Positions 14,846 to 25,000 of a stretch of 56,373 nt of DNA are shown piece after piece (position 1 is the stretch's first letter; each line of letters starts with the position of its first letter). The notes beneath the pieces were generated by a model. It was not told where the DNA came from and did no database searches. It saw only the letters and a program-made list of their open reading frames with translations. Both the position numbers and the translations under genes were made by a program. Source of the stretch: an uncultured Phocaeicola sp. (GTDB lineage: Bacteria > Bacteroidota > Bacteroidia > Bacteroidales > Bacteroidaceae); NCBI GenBank assembly GCA_947626525.1, contig CANQSM010000008.1, forward strand, positions 1 to 56,373. The letters are read 5' to 3'.

Positions 14846-17326
14846 TTAAAGGATATTTTCTGCTTGCCGGATAATGTTTTTCATTTCGGAAGTAATGAGC
14901 CGCACTTTTTTTGTTACTTCATCTGTGACTTCTTCTAATACCGATTGTTCTAACCATTTCAGAGACTCCAGGCATTTTGTGGCTCCCAACAGAGTGAACA
15001 GGGGAAGTAATTTGTGAGCTATAGCCTTGATTTCTTTTATTTCCCCGGATTGTAGATGGAGCAATAGGTGTTCCCGGTTTTTTTCCGTTTCGGTTATAAA
15101 AGTATGTATGATTTCCCGTGCGGCATCCGGGTCGTCTTCTGAGAAAGCTGTGAGCGCTTTAAAATCCAATGTGTCGTTTTTTCTTTCGTCTGGAGCCTTT
15201 CCTGTTTCTAAATGAATATCTGCGGATAGAATACGGTTTATTTCTAGGATGATTTCGTTTAGCGTGAACGGTTTATGAAGGCATCCGGCGAATCCTTTTT
15301 CTATAAATTGCCTTTTATTCATGTCGCTACGTGCTGTAAGCGCTATGACGGGAATCATTCGGGCTTGAGGCACAGCCAGTGATCGGATGGCTTCTAATAA
15401 GTCGAATCCGTTCATTGCGGGCATTTGTATGTCTGTGAATAGGATGTCGTACGAATGATTTTTCAGTAATTTAAACAGGGCTTCCGGTTGCTCGCAGCAG
15501 GTAACATTGAAATCAGGCCGGTCAAGCATATCTGCCGTCAAATTGAGTTGTATGCGGTCATCGTCAATCAGAAGTATATTTATTGTCCGATTCCACTGGA
15601 TAGCGGATTCAGATGGTGTCTGTTTGGAATGAGTTACCTGGTTCTCCTTGGCTACAGGTAAGGGAATGGATACTTTGAACGAACTGCCTTTTTCCGGTTC
15701 ACTTTCAAGCCGTATTTCTCCGTCAAGTAATTTGACCAGTTTTTTGGTGATTGCCAATCCGAGGCCAAATCCTTCCTCTCCTTGTGCATTATGGAGGCGG
15801 GTGAATTCTTGAAACAATTTTTTTTGTTCCTCTAGGGATATTCCGCTTCCTGTATCTGCTACGGAAAAACAAAGTCGGTTGTTTTTTAGCTCAGTATGTA
15901 AAGTGATACTTCCTTGTTTAGTGAATTTTAGGGCATTGGATAATAAATTTTCGGCAATTTGGCGAATACGGAATGGGTCCCCCATGTATAAGCAGTTCAG
16001 TCCTTCATCACTTTCGTAGTATAAAGCAAGTTGTTTTTTGGCGGCTAATGGTTCGAAACTGATATGGATGGTATCGAACAGTTGTTGCGGGTTGAACGGT
16101 ACATAACTGATTTCCATTTTATGTGAATCGAGCCGATGGAAATCAAGTAATGATTTAACCAGATTGAGCAAGTGTGAAGCTGAACTTTGCATGTTATCCA
16201 GATAAAAGCGCTGGCGATTGTCGGTTAAAAGACGGGAAAGCAAATCGATGTATCCTAAAATGGAGCCTATGGGAGCTTTAATGTCATGGGTAATTGTCAG
16301 CATCATTTTTTCTCTGGCGACTAATAAATCTTCCGCACGTTTCTTGGCTCTCTCCAGTTCCATCCGGTAATGATTGCTCCGGGTTATGTCGCGTCCGATA
16401 AGAAATAAAAATAGGATGACCAATATGACGGCAGCAATGGCAATAGAGGCTATTGTTCTGGCCGAATTCCTACGAATCTGTTTTTCTTGTTCAAGTTTCT
16501 GTTGGGTATATAGTTGTTCTTCCTGTTCAAAAGTGCTAAGGATAAGGTTCACTTTATTGCTGAGTGCTCTGCCGTTATGTTGCAGCTTGTAGATACGGTA
16601 TCGTAACAATTCGTCTATTTGGGATTGGCTGTCGCTGACTTTGGCTTGAATATCACGTAGAATCGTTACAATGGTGTCTGCTGGGTTATAAGCCTGTAAA
16701 AGAGTATCGGTAAGCAGTTCTTGACGAGTGTTGGTTACTGTTGTGGAATCGGGTTTTCCTCCGGAAAATACATCAGCCAGTCGTTTGAAAAAGCCTCTCG
16801 GCTTTTTCTTTACAGTGTAAGAATTTTGGTGGATAATGACTTTCCGCTGTACTCGTTGTTGGTTTAGCAGCGAATCCTGTTCCTCAATCACTTTTTCCAT
16901 ATTCTGTTTATAGAGCTTGTCCGTGTCGGAGTCTTGGATAACTTTAAGCAGATTACGCATGTTCTGTTCCTTTTCTATCAGGAGATTGGAAACAGTATCT
17001 AACCGGCAGATTTGAAGACTGTCCGAAAGGAGTTGTTTTAAATCGTATATGGATTGGAGAACTTCTTTCATGGCCTCTTTATATTGCGGAAGATTCCGTA
17101 TTTGCCCGGCACTGAGTGATTGGCCGATAATCTCTGCCTGGTATAATTGGGAAATGACTTGATTGGTGGCTTTTCGACGGATATTGAGTTCGGTTTCATA
17201 ATTGCCCGAACCGGTCAAGGCCTTCATCTCCTTATAAATATAGCCGACGGCAAATATCAGTAGTAAGGTTAGCAGAATGTAACCTGCTACAACTTTCAGC
17301 TGAGTCGATTTGTATGTGTTGGACAT
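14846..17326 (-). CDS. Hybrid sensor histidine kinase with receiver and HPt domains
   Basis: The 826-residue protein has a membrane helix at about 13-32 (VAGYILLTLLLIFAVGYIY), a periplasmic sensor of about 250 residues rich in coiled-coil-like helices, and a second helix near 290-312. Then come a HisKA domain (phosphoacceptor His in TITHDIKAPIGS, about 350), an ATPase domain (ENLLSNALKF, then VADTGSGIS and GFGLGLAITKKL), a receiver (Asp in ILFTDIQMPAMNG) and a C-terminal HPt domain (IKAIAHKLLPLFTLLGA). This is a His-Asp-His relay, probably ending on the NtrC-type regulator encoded 82 bp downstream. Its start overlaps the MATE gene end by about 30 bp, so they are cotranscribed. Confidence 0.92.
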   Translation of the reverse strand: MSNTYKSTQLKVVAGYILLTLLLIFAVGYIYKEMKALTGSGNYETELNIRRKATNQVISQLYQAEIIGQSLSAGQIRNLPQYKEAMKEVLQSIYDLKQLLSDSLQICRLDTVSNLLIEKEQNMRNLLKVIQDSDTDKLYKQNMEKVIEEQDSLLNQQRVQRKVIIHQNSYTVKKKPRGFFKRLADVFSGGKPDSTTVTNTRQELLTDTLLQAYNPADTIVTILRDIQAKVSDSQSQIDELLRYRIYKLQHNGRALSNKVNLILSTFEQEEQLYTQQKLEQEKQIRRNSARTIASIAIAAVILVILFLFLIGRDITRSNHYRMELERAKKRAEDLLVAREKMMLTITHDIKAPIGSILGYIDLLSRLLTDNRQRFYLDNMQSSASHLLNLVKSLLDFHRLDSHKMEISYVPFNPQQLFDTIHISFEPLAAKKQLALYYESDEGLNCLYMGDPFRIRQIAENLLSNALKFTKQGSITLHTELKNNRLCFSVADTGSGISLEEQKKLFQEFTRLHNAQGEEGFGLGLAITKKLVKLLDGEIRLESEPEKGSSFKVSIPLPVAKENQVTHSKQTPSESAIQWNRTINILLIDDDRIQLNLTADMLDRPDFNVTCCEQPEALFKLLKNHSYDILFTDIQMPAMNGFDLLEAIRSLAVPQARMIPVIALTARSDMNKRQFIEKGFAGCLHKPFTLNEIILEINRILSADIHLETGKAPDERKNDTLDFKALTAFSEDDPDAAREIIHTFITETEKNREHLLLHLQSGEIKEIKAIAHKLLPLFTLLGATKCLESLKWLEQSVLEEVTDEVTKKVRLITSEMKNIIRQAENIL

Positions 17327-18669
17327 AATTTTGTCATTTTAGCTGTTTGCTTACGAAATCGTAAAAGAAACATGATTCCTGCACTGGTTAATCCAAACGG
17401 GAAAGCCATCCAGATGCCCACAGCGCCTCCTTCTAAGATAAATCCGAAGAAATAACTTGCTGGCAAGGAAATCAAAAGATAAGCAATGAACGCAATATAC
17501 ATCATTGATTTGACATCGGCTATTCCACGTAAGGCATTGGCAAAATTAGTTTGCATGCCATCTCCAACTTGGTATAGCAACATGGGTAGAATAAGGGAAA
17601 TAACCAATTGATTGACTTCTGCACTGTCCGTGAACCATCCGCTTAACTGATAACGGAATATAAAAATGAAAAAGCAAGCAATGGCTCCCATTAATAGGAT
17701 TAGATGAAAACCGGCGTATGCTGTGCGTCGTAAGTTGGGAATATCTTGTTGTCCTTTAAAGTTGCTGACCCGGACGGCTACGGCAGCTCCCATCCCGTAA
17801 TAGACCATGAAACAGGCACTTCCGATAGTGCACATAATTTGATGGGCCGCTAAAGCGGCAGCTCCGATCCACCCGAGCATAATGGCACAAAGACTGAAGG
17901 AAGCTGTTTCCATACCCATTTGTAAAGCTACGGGCCATCCTAATTTATTTAACCGTTTGAAATCCGGAAGATTGATTCGTATTTTGCGGAATCCTTCTTT
18001 ATAAGGAGCGTAATGTTCGGATTGAAAAAATAAAAAAGCAAAGGCAATTACCATTAGGATTCTGGATGTCAGTGTGGAGATGCCTGCTCCGGTAAGGCCC
18101 ATTTCAGGAAATCCCAACTTTCCGTAAATAAGCAGATAATTTCCTGTGATATTCAATACGTTTCCGCTTAGCAGAATCCACATAGCCGACCGGGTATCGG
18201 TGATTCCCTCTGCAAATTGTTTGAATCCGTTGAATAGCATGACAAACAGGATAGAGCACCAGATTGTCATGAAATAAGGCCGTATAAGAGGCAGCAATTC
18301 TTCAGGTTGGTCCAGCTTATCTAGGTTCAGATACAGGATTCCCATAACGATAGATAAAAAAACACCAATTAAAAGGTTGGCTATAAGGCTGTTCTTTAAA
18401 CTACCTCCGGCATGTATATAGTCTTTTCGTCCGTAAAGTGCTCCGACAATAGGGGTCAGTCCGTATGAAAATCCCAATCCGAAAATGATGGCCAGATTGA
18501 ACAGATTATTTACGAATCCGGCAGCAGACAATTCATTGGCACTGTGGTGTCCTATCATCAGTGTATCGGCGAAGCCTAAAATGATGATACCTATTTGACC
18601 GATTACGATGGGAACTCCTAAATAGATAAGTGCTTTATAGTGTTTTTTGTAAGATATTATTTGATGCAT
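17296..18669 (-). CDS. MATE-family multidrug/metabolite exporter
   Basis: About 457 residues with twelve predicted membrane helices and MATE hallmarks: YLGVPIVIGQIGIIILGFAD at the front, LGFSYGLTPIVGALYGRKD, and in the second half GWPVALQMGMETASFSLCAI and AALAAHQIMCTIG. Members export drugs or metabolites using sodium or proton gradients. The frame could begin at 18702, but the M at 18669 (MHQIISYKKHYKALIYLGVP) places the usual short N-terminus before helix 1. It overlaps the end of the M16 peptidase gene by 13 bp and the start of the kinase gene, forming a compact leftward operon. Confidence 0.88.
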   Translation of the reverse strand: MHQIISYKKHYKALIYLGVPIVIGQIGIIILGFADTLMIGHHSANELSAAGFVNNLFNLAIIFGLGFSYGLTPIVGALYGRKDYIHAGGSLKNSLIANLLIGVFLSIVMGILYLNLDKLDQPEELLPLIRPYFMTIWCSILFVMLFNGFKQFAEGITDTRSAMWILLSGNVLNITGNYLLIYGKLGFPEMGLTGAGISTLTSRILMVIAFAFLFFQSEHYAPYKEGFRKIRINLPDFKRLNKLGWPVALQMGMETASFSLCAIMLGWIGAAALAAHQIMCTIGSACFMVYYGMGAAVAVRVSNFKGQQDIPNLRRTAYAGFHLILLMGAIACFFIFIFRYQLSGWFTDSAEVNQLVISLILPMLLYQVGDGMQTNFANALRGIADVKSMMYIAFIAYLLISLPASYFFGFILEGGAVGIWMAFPFGLTSAGIMFLLRFRKQTAKMTKLCPTHTNRLS

Positions 18670-19907
18670 GTTTTTTGAGCTTTGTATAAAAGGGTACAAC
18701 AATTTTCCGGAATAAAGGTGTGAGTGGCTGTTCCCTGTATGTCCAAGGCTTTTATTTTACGGTAATTATTTACTTCTTTATTAATGTCTTCTGCTTTACC
18801 TATCAGTTCGAAAAAGGCTAGGTTACTGGCTACATTCAGATAATTGAGACTGTTGAAAATAAATTCCGATTCATAGCGGTTTTTAACCTTTTCTATTTCC
18901 GTTTCCAAAACGGCTTCATTCTTTATTTTTTCTAGTTCTTTCCAGATTGCTTTTTCTACTTCTGCGAGGGATATATCAGGAGCGGGTTTGGCTACAATTT
19001 GGAATAGTCCTTCATCAATACTTCCTGTAATATAGGCGTCAATAGTAGTGCATATCTGCTGTTTTTGCACGAGTTCCTGTTCCAGACGGCTTGATTTTCC
19101 GTTTGAAAGAATATCTGAAAGCATGTCGAAAACATGATAATCCGGATGTTTTCGGTCGCACATGTGGAATGCCATGTAAAGTGCGTCTATCGGTACATTC
19201 CTTTCCACTTCTAATCGACGGGGAGAAGTTTGTACGGGTTCTTTTGGCAGGTTCCTGCTTGACAAAGGGCGTGAAGGAATCGGAGCGAACCATTTTTCAG
19301 CGAGACGTTTGGTCTCTTCAAAAGATATATGTCCGGTTACGGCAAGGATGGCATTGTTGGGAGCATAAAAACGGTAAAAGAAATCTTTCACTTCCTCCAA
19401 AGTGGCCTGTGCGATATGGTCTATGCTTTTCCCGATAGTAGGCCATCGATATGGGTGTTTGACGTAGGCTAACGACCTAAGTAGATGAGAGACATCTCCA
19501 TAAGGTTGGTTTAAATGACGCTGTTTGAACTCTTCAATGACTACTTGGCGTTGTATTTCAAGGTTTTTAGGGTTAAAATCCAGTCCTATCATACGGTCGG
19601 ATTCTAACCAAAAAGCAATTTCCACGTTTTGGTGCGGTAAAGTGATATAGTAGTTGGTCAGATCATTGTTGGTCCAGGCATTGTTTTCCCCACCTGCATT
19701 CTGTACGGGTATATCATAATCAGGGATGTGCAGGGAACCACCGAACATCAGGTGTTCGAACAAGTGTGCGAATCCGGTATGCTCTTCCTCTTCATCTCGA
19801 GCCCCTACATGATATAATAAATTTAGTGCAACCATTTGAGTAGTCGTATCTTCATGGTGCACGATTCGCAATCCATTGGCAAGGATATGTCTATTGACTT
19901 TGATCAC
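18657..19907 (-). CDS. M16-family zinc metallopeptidase
   Basis: The 416-residue protein has the inverted zinc motif H-x2-E-H (HLFEHLMFGGS, about 47-57), the downstream glutamates of the site in the NNAWTNNDLTNYY and QRQVVIEEFKQR region, and the inactive-half signature (FYAPNNAILAVTGHI). This is a single M16 unit, shorter than insulysin. No signal peptide is visible, so it probably acts in the cytoplasm on small peptides or as half of a dimer. It follows the cyclophilin gene by only 6 bp, and the MATE gene starts inside its 3' end. Confidence 0.9.
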   Translation of the reverse strand: MIKVNRHILANGLRIVHHEDTTTQMVALNLLYHVGARDEEEEHTGFAHLFEHLMFGGSLHIPDYDIPVQNAGGENNAWTNNDLTNYYITLPHQNVEIAFWLESDRMIGLDFNPKNLEIQRQVVIEEFKQRHLNQPYGDVSHLLRSLAYVKHPYRWPTIGKSIDHIAQATLEEVKDFFYRFYAPNNAILAVTGHISFEETKRLAEKWFAPIPSRPLSSRNLPKEPVQTSPRRLEVERNVPIDALYMAFHMCDRKHPDYHVFDMLSDILSNGKSSRLEQELVQKQQICTTIDAYITGSIDEGLFQIVAKPAPDISLAEVEKAIWKELEKIKNEAVLETEIEKVKNRYESEFIFNSLNYLNVASNLAFFELIGKAEDINKEVNNYRKIKALDIQGTATHTFIPENCCTLLYKAQKTCIK

Positions 19908-19913
19908 AATTCT

Positions 19914-20747
19914 TTAGTTCTCTATGGTTACTTCTTTTATGATGACATCTTCTATAGGACGGTCATTGTGGTTGGTCTTCACTTTTTGAATGTTTTCTAC
20001 TACATCGAGTCCTTCTATCACTTCCCCAAAAACGGTATAACTTCCGTCCAAATGCGGAGTCCCTCCAATGGTTGTATATGCCCGCTTTTGTTCCGGGGTG
20101 AATCGGAACGGCGTTTTGGCAGCTTCTGCTTCGGCCTCTGCTACGAGTCTTTCCTGTAAAGCTGAAAGGGAATCTATATCGTTTGCCTTACGCATTTTGT
20201 AGATATCTTTCATGTATGGACGGGCTAAGGAATCGAATTTTTCTTTTACGACGCGACGGTTCAGGTTCACTTCCATTTCATTTAATTCTTCTGGAGTGAA
20301 GACTGTTCCTGTTACAATGTAAAACTGACATCCGGATGAGGCTTTTTCAGGGTTGATATCATCTCCTGTTCTGGCTGCTGCCAAGGCTCCTTTTTTGTGA
20401 AAATATTGAGGGTATACAAATTCCGCGGGAATTGTATATCCGGTATCTCCTTCTCCCAATATCTTGTCTGTGTGAGCATTTTTTGAATTTGGATCACCTC
20501 CTTGAATCATAAAGTCATTGATGACGCGATGAAATAATGTCCCGTTGTAAAATTTGTCTTTTATTAGTTTGATCATGTTGTCACGATGTTGAGGTGTCTT
20601 GTTGTAGAGTTTTACTTTGATATCACCTTTGTTTGTTTCAAAGCGAATAATAGTTTCATTTTCCATATTATTTTTGTTTTGACCATTGCAAGCGGCTAAT
20701 CCGTAAAGCAATGTGATGGATACAATAGATCTGATAAGTTTTTTCAT
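19914..20747 (-). CDS. Cyclophilin-type peptidyl-prolyl isomerase, lipoprotein
   Basis: The 277-residue protein has a lipoprotein signal (LYGLAACNGQ, Cys about 20) and a cyclophilin domain starting FETNKGDIKVKLYNKTPQHR. Catalytic and binding motifs are LFHRVINDFMIQGGDP, SSGCQFYIVTG and GSYTVFGEVIEGLDVV. An insertion of about 75 residues, rich in E, K and A, splits the domain, as often seen in Bacteroidetes forms. It should catalyse proline isomerisation during folding of envelope proteins. A -7 box lies upstream at 20768-20775, making this the first gene of the leftward operon. Confidence 0.92.
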   Translation of the reverse strand: MKKLIRSIVSITLLYGLAACNGQNKNNMENETIIRFETNKGDIKVKLYNKTPQHRDNMIKLIKDKFYNGTLFHRVINDFMIQGGDPNSKNAHTDKILGEGDTGYTIPAEFVYPQYFHKKGALAAARTGDDINPEKASSGCQFYIVTGTVFTPEELNEMEVNLNRRVVKEKFDSLARPYMKDIYKMRKANDIDSLSALQERLVAEAEAEAAKTPFRFTPEQKRAYTTIGGTPHLDGSYTVFGEVIEGLDVVENIQKVKTNHNDRPIEDVIIKEVTIEN

Positions 20748-20767
20748 TTATTTAGAATTTGATGAAG

Positions 20768-20775
20768 CAAAAGTA
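20768..20775 (-). promoter_or_regulatory. -7 promoter box TACTTTTG (leftward) for the cyclophilin operon
   Basis: Exact TAnnTTTG on the minus strand, 20 bp upstream of the ATG at 20747. No clear -33. Confidence 0.45.
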
Positions 20776-20955
20776 CGATATTTTACAGGAGTAAAGGGTG
20801 CTTTTTAATAATTATTGGGATTTTGAACTGATTTATCTGCCAGGCTGTTTTATATAAAGCTGCTTTTGTGCGCCAGCTATGGGACTGCGGAACTTTTTTT
20901 TCTTGTCCGGACTTAAAAAAATAAAGGAAATCATTAGTCAGACAATATATTTCTG

Positions 20956-20963
20956 TAACTTTG
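20956..20963 (+). promoter_or_regulatory. -7 promoter box TAACTTTG upstream of the DHODH-like gene
   Basis: Exact TAnnTTTG match, 47 bp before the ATG at 21011. A nine-codon frame (ATG 20970 to TAA 20999) sits in the leader but has no evident significance. Confidence 0.45.
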
Positions 20964-21010
20964 CCTTCCATGAAAAATAAAAATGCATTAAACACTTAAA
21001 TAATGATATT

Positions 21011-21985
21011 ATGAACAGATTAGAAACTTCTTTTGCAGGACTGAAATTAAAGAATCCCTTGATTGTAAGTAGTTCGGGGTTAACAAATAGTGTTGATAAA
21101 AATAGACAATGGGAAGAGGCTGGTGCCGGTGCCATTGTATTGAAGTCTCTTTTTGAGGAACAGATTATGTTGGAGGCAGCCAGAATGCAGAACAGTGAAT
21201 ATTCGGAGGGTAATGATTATCTTCAGACCTATTATCGGGGGCATTGCCTGAACGAATACATGGAGTTGCTTAAAGGGACAAAAAGCGTGTGCACTGTTCC
21301 TGTCATAGCAAGTATCAATTGTTATAGTGATGCGGAGTGGACGGATTTTGCCCATTCGTTGGAAGAAGCCGGAACAGATGCCATCGAGCTGAACATTATG
21401 GCCATACAAAGTGATTTGAATTATAAGTATGGTTCGTTTGAACAACGGCATATTGATATCTTGAGGAAGGTAAAGAAGGGAGTGAAAATTCCGGTTATTG
21501 TAAAATTAGGTAGTCATTTTACCAATTGTATACCTTTGATTGATCAGTTATATGCCAATGGCGCTGCTGCGGTTGTCTTATTTAATCGAATGGCCTCTCC
21601 TGATATTCAGATAAATACAAAATCCTACATCGGTGGAGAGGTGTTGGGACATCCCTCTGATCTTTCGGAAGTAATCCGTTGGATTGGCCTGACCTCTGCC
21701 CGTGTTCCCAATCTGGATTTGATTGCTTCTGGAGGAGTGTGGGACGGAGCGGCCTTGGTTAAAACAATTTTGGTAGGCGCTTCGGCAGCGGAAGTATGCA
21801 GTACTTTATACCGCCATGGGGCCGACCAGGTTAAGGCAATGCTTCAGTTCGTAGAGACTTGGATGGAAGAGAATAATTATCAGTCCATCGGGCAGTTCAA
21901 AGGTGTGATGAATGCAAAGCAGATAAAAGATGGAACAGCGTTTGAGCGTACCCAGTTCTTTAAATATTTCTCTCTGAAAGAATAA
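21011..21985 (+). CDS. Dihydroorotate dehydrogenase-like flavoprotein
   Basis: The 324-residue TIM-barrel protein begins like class 1 DHODH (LETSFAGLKLKNPLIVSSSG) and has FMN-barrel segments VPVIASINCYSD, AIELNIMAI, KIPVIVKLGSHF and LIASGGVWDGAALVKTILVG. True PyrD carries a catalytic Cys or Ser in a conserved loop that I cannot place confidently. Bacteroidales genomes commonly carry this paralogue annotated as DHODH-like, with unproven substrate. Cytoplasmic. It is followed 51 bp later by tamB in the same direction. Confidence 0.8.
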   Translation: MNRLETSFAGLKLKNPLIVSSSGLTNSVDKNRQWEEAGAGAIVLKSLFEEQIMLEAARMQNSEYSEGNDYLQTYYRGHCLNEYMELLKGTKSVCTVPVIASINCYSDAEWTDFAHSLEEAGTDAIELNIMAIQSDLNYKYGSFEQRHIDILRKVKKGVKIPVIVKLGSHFTNCIPLIDQLYANGAAAVVLFNRMASPDIQINTKSYIGGEVLGHPSDLSEVIRWIGLTSARVPNLDLIASGGVWDGAALVKTILVGASAAEVCSTLYRHGADQVKAMLQFVETWMEENNYQSIGQFKGVMNAKQIKDGTAFERTQFFKYFSLKE

Positions 21986-22036
21986 TACTTGTGAGCCTTG
22001 TTTTGGGCATAATCCTTGAAGTTAAGATAAAAGTTT

Positions 22037-25000
22037 ATGAGGAAGGTCTTTAAGTGGGTCGGGATTACTTTATTGTGTCCCGTCGCACTTTTTATCCTAT
22101 TGACATTCTTGCTTTATATTCCTCCTTTACAGAATTACATTGTAGGGAAGGTGACGGATTATGCTTCGGAAGAAACAGGAATGCATATTCATATTGATCA
22201 GGTTAGACTGGCTTTCCCTTTGAACCTTGTGGTGAATGGTGCTGAAGTGGTTTCCGGTCAGGACACTGTTTTGTTGGTAGAACGCATGGAAGCGAATGTG
22301 CAGTTGCTTCCTTTGTTGCAAAAAAAGATAGAGATAGATGGGATAAGTTTGAAAAACGCCAGAGTAAATACAGCTGATTTGATAGCGACAATGAGACTAA
22401 GTGGTTCACTCGGCGAATTTTACCTTTCATCTCATGGTATAGAACTGAATCCGGAGAAAGCGATTGTAAATGAGGCTTATCTAAAGAATGCTGATTTGCA
22501 TATATGTCTGAAAGATACAGTTATAGAGGAAGAAGATACTACTTCCTCACCTGTCTATTGGAAATTTGAACTTCAGAAAATAGCGTTGCGAAATGTAGCG
22601 TTGGCATTGCAAATGAATGATACGACATCTCTTTCTGCTTCTGTAGGAGAGATCGATTTGCGCAATGGCCATGTCGATTTGAAGAAAGATGCTTACGATC
22701 TTGATAAATTCTCGTTGAAGGAAGGAACCTTTTTGTATGATGCGGACACTCTAACGGCACAACCCGGATGGGATGCTTCGCATATTGCTCTGAGTGGCAT
22801 ACAGGCCGAATTGGATTCTATTCGATATTCTGGCCGTAATATGGCCATGTCTGTATCTCATTTGGAGGCAAAGGAACGTTCAGGTTTAAATCTAATCTCT
22901 TTAAAGGGAAAACTGGTTTCAGATGCGGCCTCTCTCCGGATTCCCGTGCTTTCCATCCGTACATCTGATTCGTTTGCGGACTTTTCGGCAGATATGGATT
23001 GGAATGCCTTGGAACCGGGGAGGAACGGGGTTCTTACGGCACGTCTTCTTGCAGGGATGGGGAAGCAGGACCTTATGACTTTGGTCGGTCGGATGCCGGA
23101 AAGTTTTGTAAAAGAATATCCGAATGCACCGATTGTGTTGCGTGCCGGAGTAGACGGCAATATGGATAAATTGCATCTGACAAGTCTGCAGGTACAGTTG
23201 GAAGGGGCTTTCCGGGCCTTGGTACAAGGCGATTGCGTGAATGTATTGGATAGCATACATCGTTCAGGTTCTATGACCATCCGATCAGAAACTCAGGATT
23301 TGGCTTTTGTTACGGCTCTTATAGACAGCACAAATACCGGACGGTACGCCCTTCCTCGAGGAATGTTTGTGAATGGGGATGCGAGTATGAAAGGGGGAAG
23401 GTATACGGCAAATCTGCATTTTAAGGAAGGAACGGGTGGAATGATTCTCTCAGCCTCTTATGACGCGCAAAAGGATTCGTATGAAGCCGATTTACAGATT
23501 GACAGTTTGCAGGTGCATGATTTCTTGCCTCAAGATTCTGTTTATTATCTTTCAGCCGGGCTTTTTGTAAAGGGAATAGGCTTTGACATGTATTCTCCCC
23601 GTACTTATATGGAGGCACGGGCCGTACTGGATACGTTGCAGTATGGATATTTGGATTTGTCGGATATCATATTGGAGGCAAAAATGCAAAAGGGAAAGGT
23701 GGCGGTTACATTGGACAGTCATAATCCATTATTGCAAATGACCTCCCGGTTGGATGGAACATTAAAGAAACAGGAAGTAACCGGCAAGCTCAAAATGGAT
23801 ATACAAGAAGCGGATTTGTATGAAATGAGGCTGGTTGACGCGCCACTGAAAGCTTCGGTATCTTTAGATTTGGAAGCCAGAAGCGACTGGCAAAAATTGA
23901 TAGCCGTACAAGGTAGTCTTAAAAGGATAGGTGTGTCTACTTCGAAACAGAATTATCATCCTAAAGATTTGTTTTTGAATGCCTATACGGCAGCGGATTC
24001 CACTTTCATGAGTGTCAGCGCGGGTGATTTTAAGATGAAGCTGGAAGGCCGGAAGGATATAGGGACCATTATAGGGAATCTGGGAGAATTTTCTGCCGAA
24101 TTGATAAAGCAGGCGGAGAATAAGCATTTGGAATTGAGTCTGCTGAAGACTTATCTGCCTGAACTCTGTGCACAGATTGCGTCCGGTGCGGACAATCCGG
24201 TAAGTAATTATTTGATGTTGCAAGGACTCCGGTATGACCGTTTCTTCATGGATGTGGATACATCTCCCGAGGAAGGTATCAATGGAACATCTTATTTATA
24301 TGCCTTACGTATGGACAGCCTGTGTCTGGATACCTTACGCCTGGATATTCGTCAGGATACGGCAGGTGTCAGACTTTTCACGGAGATAAGAAATGCGCCT
24401 GCGAATAAGCAATTTGTATTTGATGCGATGTTAAACGGACGGATTCATGAGAAAGGAGCGAAGTTTGAACTGAAATATCTGGACGGGAAACAGCGGACAG
24501 GCGTACATTTGGGATTTGGAGCGGATATGGTAGACCATGGCTTGCTTTGTTATTTTTTTCCTGAACACCCTATTATAGCCTATCAGCCTTTTAATTTAAA
24601 TGAGGGGAATTATCTCTATTTCCGTAAGGATGGGCATGTGGACGGGAAAGTGAATTTGTTGAATGATAAGGGCATGGGGATACGTTTTTATTCTACCCCC
24701 AATGAAGATGCTTTTCAGGATTTGACTTTTGATCTTTGTAAAATAGACATCGGGGAGTTATTGCAGGTAATGCCGTATATGCCGGATATAGCTGGTGTCC
24801 TTGACTCGGAGATCCATTATATAAAGTCGGGTGAACAGATGTCTTTGGTGGCTGAGACTTCGATAGATAGTCTGAGTTATGAGCAGTGCCTGATAGGTAA
24901 CATTTCCAATTCGTCTGTTTATTTGCCTAAGGACAAAGTCACGCATTATGTAGATACTCGCTTTGTAAAGGAAGGGAAAGATATTTTTGTGCTTCAGGGG